Origin: an uncultured Mogibacterium sp. | GTDB taxonomy: Bacteria > Bacillota_A > Clostridia > Peptostreptococcales > Anaerovoracaceae | DNA: 8,951 nt | Direction: 5' to 3' | NCBI RefSeq assembly: GCF_938039775.1 | Contig: NZ_CALHTQ010000050.1 | Span: forward strand, 1-8,951 | In this document: piece after piece, positions 5,602 through 8,951 of the stretch | How positions within the stretch are numbered: the first letter of the stretch is position 1 | How the letters are laid out: every line of letters starts with the position of its first letter | Notes under the pieces: generated by a model | Database searches by the model: none | Seen by the model: the letters and a program-made list of their open reading frames with translations, nothing else | What the model was told of the DNA's origin: nothing | Made by a program: the position numbers and the translations under genes

Positions 5602-6717
5602 TGTACCCTTTAGAGATCCATTATCAGCAGCATCTTCGTATGAATCGCCATCCCATTCTTCTATGAGCAGGTTATTACCTATTGCTGCAGATACCTTTAT
5701 ATTCTCTCTTCTACTCGCATATATTTCTCGTCTATTACCTGTTTGGGTGTCATACATTATAACTTTTGTTTTGTCAGCTGATAAATAGTATATCTTGCTT
5801 TTTTCCATAACAGTGTTACTTGAAAAATCAATTCTTTGAGTTTTATCGACTACAATTTTTGTTTTCCATTCATCATCCTTTTTTTCTGCTTTGCACAATG
5901 AATGCCCATCATTACCGAGAAACCAAATGTTACCTTGAGTCATTCCTAAGACACCTGCGGTATCTTTTGCTGGTCCTTTGAAGTCGCCTATATAAATTCC
6001 ATAGGTTAAACAAGACAATCCATAATACATCTTCATCTTGTTTATTTTTACCTCTAGCAACGACTTATTCGTGGCAAATAACACAGTTTTATTCTGATCA
6101 TTAATTCCAACAAAGTATGTAAAATTATCGAAACATACTTCACTCACCTTGTTGTTTTTAAGTGAAACTTTATCTAGGTGATCTTCTACGCGTGAAAAAT
6201 ACAAATCATCATCTATAACCATATGAAGCACTCCACAATCATTTTTTATAAGCTTTTCGTTTTTGCCATCAAAGTCACATGTATATACATCAACTTCAGG
6301 CTTGTTGTTATTTAACCCAGCAGAAGAATCTTCATCTACTGTAATTGTTTTAAAGTGACTACCAATATAATCACCTTTAACTCTTGTATAAACAATTGAG
6401 TTGTTATATAAAAATAACCCTGAAGTTAAATAGTTCCCTATATTATACTTAATCAGCTTACTTTCCCCGGTTTTCTTATCTATCCGAAACAATGCGCCAT
6501 CATCACTTAAACGCTTACTGTAAAATATATACTTTTCATTTTCTGCAATTGAGTATGCGCCTTCTTGACTATTATTCAACCCCGCACTGACACTGTTACC
6601 TAATTTTTGTGGTACGTAATCATCTCTCCATATCCTCACAGCCATTACAGTAAGCATTGTCACTATGATAAGTGCCGCTACAAGCACATACTTCGCTCTT
6701 CTTTTCTTTTTCCCCAT
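5560..6717 (-). CDS. Membrane-anchored beta-propeller-like protein, paralog 1
   Basis: A 385-residue protein. The N-terminus is basic (GKKKRRAK), followed by a hydrophobic segment at about 10-28 with no lipobox Cys. This suggests a signal anchor with the rest outside the membrane. Immediately after it comes RDDYVPQKLGNSVSAGLNN (31-49). The remainder is a series of about seven aromatic-rich repeats, each a strand like IYY or IWF followed by a second strand and a Lys/Gly turn. Examples are YIFY...LFRIDKKTGESKLI (63-89), IVYT...YTCDFDGKNEKLI (108-157), IWFLGNDGHSLCKAEKK (264-280) and IYYLSADKTKVIMYDTQTGNRREIY (309-333). This resembles DUF5050-type or TolB-like propellers. An insertion at about 114-140 is absent from paralog 2. 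AGGGG 7 nt upstream supports the ATG at 6717. The gene follows paralog 2 by 12 nt. Function is not known. Confidence 0.8.
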   Translation of the reverse strand: MGKKKRRAKYVLVAALIIVTMLTVMAVRIWRDDYVPQKLGNSVSAGLNNSQEGAYSIAENEKYIFYSKRLSDDGALFRIDKKTGESKLIKYNIGNYLTSGLFLYNNSIVYTRVKGDYIGSHFKTITVDEDSSAGLNNNKPEVDVYTCDFDGKNEKLIKNDCGVLHMVIDDDLYFSRVEDHLDKVSLKNNKVSEVCFDNFTYFVGINDQNKTVLFATNKSLLEVKINKMKMYYGLSCLTYGIYIGDFKGPAKDTAGVLGMTQGNIWFLGNDGHSLCKAEKKDDEWKTKIVVDKTQRIDFSSNTVMEKSKIYYLSADKTKVIMYDTQTGNRREIYASRRENIKVSAAIGNNLLIEEWDGDSYEDAADNGSLKGTYINNSGKVLYELN

Positions 6718-6729
6718 TTTAATCCCCTG

Positions 6730-7839
6730 TTAGCCTAAATTATAAAGTAGCTTACCAGATTTATTTATATAGCAATAATCTATGTCGCCCTCATGCATAG
6801 CATCATCACGACTTTTGTCCGTCATCCACTTTTCAATGAGTATATTATCACCTATTGCAGCATCTACTTTTATATGTGCTCCCGACTCCCCATAGATTTC
6901 CTTTTTATTACCTGTATTAATGTCATACATGATAATTTTCGATTCATCTGAACTTACATAGTAGATCTTATCTTTTTCCAGAATAGCATTATCGTTAAAA
7001 TGAATTCCTTCGGACATATTAACAACAACTTTAGTTAGCCACTTACCATTCTTTTTTTCCGCCTTGCATATTGATTTTCCGTAATCACCGAAGAACCAGA
7101 TAACGCCATTATATACTCCTAAAATTCCATGACTATTTTTTGCTTCACCAGACCATCCACCTGCGTGCATTTTTTTACTTTGACGAATTAGAAGTGTATT
7201 TATACCGCGATTGTTGAGTTCCACCTCAACAATATAAAATAAATCTGTATCAAAGTAACACTCATTGCTTCGCCCATTAATTCCAACAAACCTATAGCAT
7301 GGTTGAGAACTGACATATCTTGTACTTCCGCTTATCAATGAAACACGTGATACAGATCCGTTTCCATTAGCATAATATAGATAATCATCTATAACCATGT
7401 GAGGCATACCGCATTTCTTTTTTATTACCTTTTCATTTTTCCCATTAAAATCACACGAGTAAACATCGTATTCTCCCCAGCTATATCTTAGTCTTTTCGC
7501 TTTTGTATAAATAATAGAATTTTTATATATAAAGAGGCATCCAGATGTATCGTCAGCAGCTTCAGTTATTAAAAGCTTCTTTTCACCTGTTTTTTTATCT
7601 ATACGAACGAGTGGATATTCCCCAGTTGTTTTATCAATATAAAATAAATATCTTTGAGTTTCAGCAATCGAATACCCGTCTTTATCTGCACGATTATTAA
7701 TGCCTGCGCTTACACTATTGCCCAATTTTTGTGGCACATAGTTATCTCGTGAAATCCAAACAGATAAAATGATTATGCTTGCTGCCACAACAGAGAGCAC
7801 TAATGCTGCTATTTTTAATAACTTCTTAGTTTTTACCAT
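6730..7839 (-). CDS. Membrane-anchored beta-propeller-like protein, paralog 2
   Basis: A 369-residue protein clearly homologous along its whole length to its two neighbours. A short basic start (VKTKKLLK) leads into a hydrophobic anchor at about 9-28, then RDNYVPQKLGNSVSAGINN (31-49), then the propeller-like repeats. Recognisable repeats include YLFYIDKTTGEYPLVRIDKKTG (64-85), IIYT...VYSCDFNGKNEKVIKKKCGMPHMVIDD (109-152), VIWFFGDYGKSICKAEKKNGKW (246-267) and IYYVSSDESKIIMYDINTGNKKEIY (292-316). The first 60 bp or so of its anchor region are almost identical in DNA to the broken copy upstream, while the 3' end is not. AAAGG lies 8 nt before the ATG, and the gap from the upstream paralog's stop is 14 nt, consistent with one operon. 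No enzyme motif is seen. A surface-exposed binding or sensing role is only a guess. Confidence 0.8.
   Translation of the reverse strand: MVKTKKLLKIAALVLSVVAASIIILSVWISRDNYVPQKLGNSVSAGINNRADKDGYSIAETQRYLFYIDKTTGEYPLVRIDKKTGEKKLLITEAADDTSGCLFIYKNSIIYTKAKRLRYSWGEYDVYSCDFNGKNEKVIKKKCGMPHMVIDDYLYYANGNGSVSRVSLISGSTRYVSSQPCYRFVGINGRSNECYFDTDLFYIVEVELNNRGINTLLIRQSKKMHAGGWSGEAKNSHGILGVYNGVIWFFGDYGKSICKAEKKNGKWLTKVVVNMSEGIHFNDNAILEKDKIYYVSSDESKIIMYDINTGNKKEIYGESGAHIKVDAAIGDNILIEKWMTDKSRDDAMHEGDIDYCYINKSGKLLYNLG
7739..7799. repeat. Near-identical 61-bp repeat, copy in paralog 2
   Basis: Matches 8891-8951 at 60 of 61 positions (only 7744 differs). It covers the codons for most of the membrane anchor up to the juxtamembrane Tyr. 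The matching region may continue beyond the window. Flanking sequence toward the propeller is much less similar, so this is a recent duplication or gene-conversion tract. Confidence 0.9.
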
Positions 7840-7853
7840 TTCTTTTGCCTTTG

Positions 7854-7895
7854 TTAATCTAGCTCGTATAGAACTTTTCCTGAGTTGTTGATGTA
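7854..7895. repeat. 3'-end repeat, copy in paralog 3
   Basis: Partner of 5560-5601 (39 of 42 positions equal). It shows that the 3' end of paralog 3 is related to paralog 1, although its 5' end is related to paralog 2. Confidence 0.85.
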
Positions 7896-8498
7896 GTAGT
7901 GCTTATTATTATTGTTGTCAATCGGTTCTCCGTTTGCATCCACATCCCATTCCTTGATAACAAGATTATCTCCAGAGGCACTATATACCCCATAACACTT
8001 CCCATACTTCTTGTATATGGTGTTATCTTTTTCTGTACGTGTATCGTACATGTGAATCTCTGCTTTATCTGATGATGTGTAATAAATTTTTCCCTTTTCA
8101 AAAGCAACACCAAAATCAAATTTTATATATGGGCTATTTATAACTTTAGTAGTTACCCACTCACCGTTCTTTTTCACAGCCTTACATATCTCTCTATTAC
8201 CATTTTGCGCATTTATACCATAAAACCAAATATTACCTTGGTCTATACCTATAACTTTAGCATATGTATAGTTGTGATCTAGAATACTCTCATCTATATC
8301 ATGTTTTGGTGAGTCAAGGAATGAAAACTCTTTTATAGAGCTTTTTAAAAATATTGCTAATCTCCTACTTTTTATTTTTATCCCTACAAAGTTATAATCA
8401 TTAGTAAAACTATCAAAATATATCTCACCCTTTTCTGAATTTATCCCTAAATATTCGTTGCACAAATATTTATTTACTACCTGTTTGTTCCTTTCCGA
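7854..8498 (-). pseudogene. Paralog 3, 3' half after a frameshift
   Basis: This frame continues the propeller protein begun at 8951-8470. Reading from about 8498 gives SERNKQVVNKYLCNEYLGIN, which aligns with the GIN-containing blade of paralog 2 (YRFVGIN) and paralog 1 (YFVGIN). It then carries GNIWFYGINAQNGNREICKAVKKNGEW, IYYTSSDKAEIHMYDTRTEKDNTIY and the end YINNSGKVLYELD, nearly the same as the end of paralog 1. A TTG at 8465 could serve as a start, but it has only a weak ribosome site and would give a half propeller without export signal. It is therefore better read as the downstream part of a broken gene. The stop is at 7854, 14 nt before paralog 2. Confidence 0.75.
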
Positions 8499-8951
8499 TT
8501 ATTAATGACACTCTCGACAAGCCCCCCTTATCATTAGGAACGTAGAGCCAATCATCAATCACCATGTGAGGACTATTGCATTTCTTTTTTATAAGTCTTT
8601 TGTTTTTACCCTCAAAGTTACATGAGTAGACATCATAGTAACCTTTACCTTTTGCTTTTGTATATATAATTGATTTTTTATGCACAAATAAAACAGAGCT
8701 GTCTCTATCACCTACGTTATTCTCAATCAGCTTTTTTTCACCAGTATGTTTATTAATGCAGTATAGTGGCAAATCATTGTTAATTTGATTCACATAGAAG
8801 ATATACTTATCATTTTCTGCAATAGAACACGAGCTACCATATCGATTATTTAGAGCGGCACTTACGCTGTTGCCGAGCTTTTGGGGTACATAGTTGTCTC
8901 GTGAAATCCAAACAGATAAAATGATTATGCTTGCTGCCACAACAGAGAGCA
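8470..8951 (-). pseudogene. Paralog 3, 5' half, truncated by frameshift and window edge
   Basis: The frame enters at the right edge already inside the membrane anchor (LSVVAASIIILSVWIS), so the true start codon lies beyond 8951. It continues with RDNYVPQKLGNSVSAALNN and the first propeller blades (YIFYVNQINNDLPLYCINKHTGEKKLI; IIYTKAKGKGYYDVYSCNFEGKNKRLIKKKC; HMVIDDWLYVPNDKGGLSRVSLI). It then ends after IIGKEQTGSK at a TAA at 8470-8472. The homologous sequence resumes in the +1 frame, so a one-base gain (or two-base loss) lies between about 8473 and 8504. A sequencing error or programmed frameshift cannot be excluded, but no homopolymer or obvious slippery heptamer is present. Confidence 0.75.
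8891..8951. repeat. Near-identical 61-bp repeat, copy in paralog 3
   Basis: Partner of 7739-7799, offset by 1152 bp and cut off by the window edge. Confidence 0.9.

Noticed and set aside
6630..6717. Propeller proteins as lipoproteins
   Set aside because: None of the visible N-terminal hydrophobic segments ends in a lipobox Cys. They look like uncleaved anchors followed by Arg-Asp.
7739..8951. Insertion sequence or transposon ends formed by the 61-bp repeats
   Set aside because: The repeats are direct, lie at equivalent positions inside homologous genes, and no transposase is present. They are explained by gene duplication.
1..8951. CRISPR array or phage genes
   Set aside because: No regularly spaced short repeats and no phage-type proteins are seen anywhere in the window.

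Overview
The window looks like chromosomal DNA from a low- to mid-GC member of the Bacillota, most likely a clostridial lineage. The main support is the cluster, read on the minus strand, of SRP RNA, dnaX, ybaB/ebfC-type gene and recR. This is the same order as the scr-dnaX-yaaK-recR locus of Bacillus subtilis. AGGAGG-type ribosome sites and consensus sigma-A promoters agree with this. The genus cannot be fixed from the sequence alone.

Layout. Positions 1-445 (minus) hold the 5' part of a DUF445 membrane-protein gene that runs off the left edge, with an extended -10 promoter. Positions 446-602 are a short divergent intergenic region containing a hairpin and a sequence that looks like a tRNA T-arm. 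Positions 603-1358 (plus) encode TcdA, the t6A dehydratase. It is closed by a hairpin terminator shared with the convergent fpg/mutM gene (1402-2262, minus). Positions 2434-5253 (minus) are the dnaX-ybaB-recR operon, with its own terminator at 2389-2424. The SRP RNA gene (about 5311-5458, minus) lies directly upstream of dnaX and has a perfect TTGACA-17 bp-TATAAT promoter.

From 5560 to the right edge the DNA is visibly more AT-rich. It carries a tandem family of three paralogous, membrane-anchored, beta-propeller-like genes, all on the minus strand and separated by only 12-14 nt. The copy at 5560-6717 and the copy at 6730-7839 are intact. The copy at 7854-8951 is split by a +1 frameshift near 8473-8504 and its first codons lie beyond the window. 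The copies are a mosaic: the broken copy matches the middle copy almost perfectly over its membrane segment, but matches the last copy at its 3' end. A juxtamembrane motif (YVPQKLGNSVSA) is kept in all three with different codons, which suggests protein-level constraint.

Functionally, the left 5.5 kb is housekeeping: tRNA modification, base-excision repair, the replication clamp loader, recombinational repair and protein targeting. The right 3.4 kb is an expanding accessory cell-surface family of unknown function, and is the part least explained by known biology.
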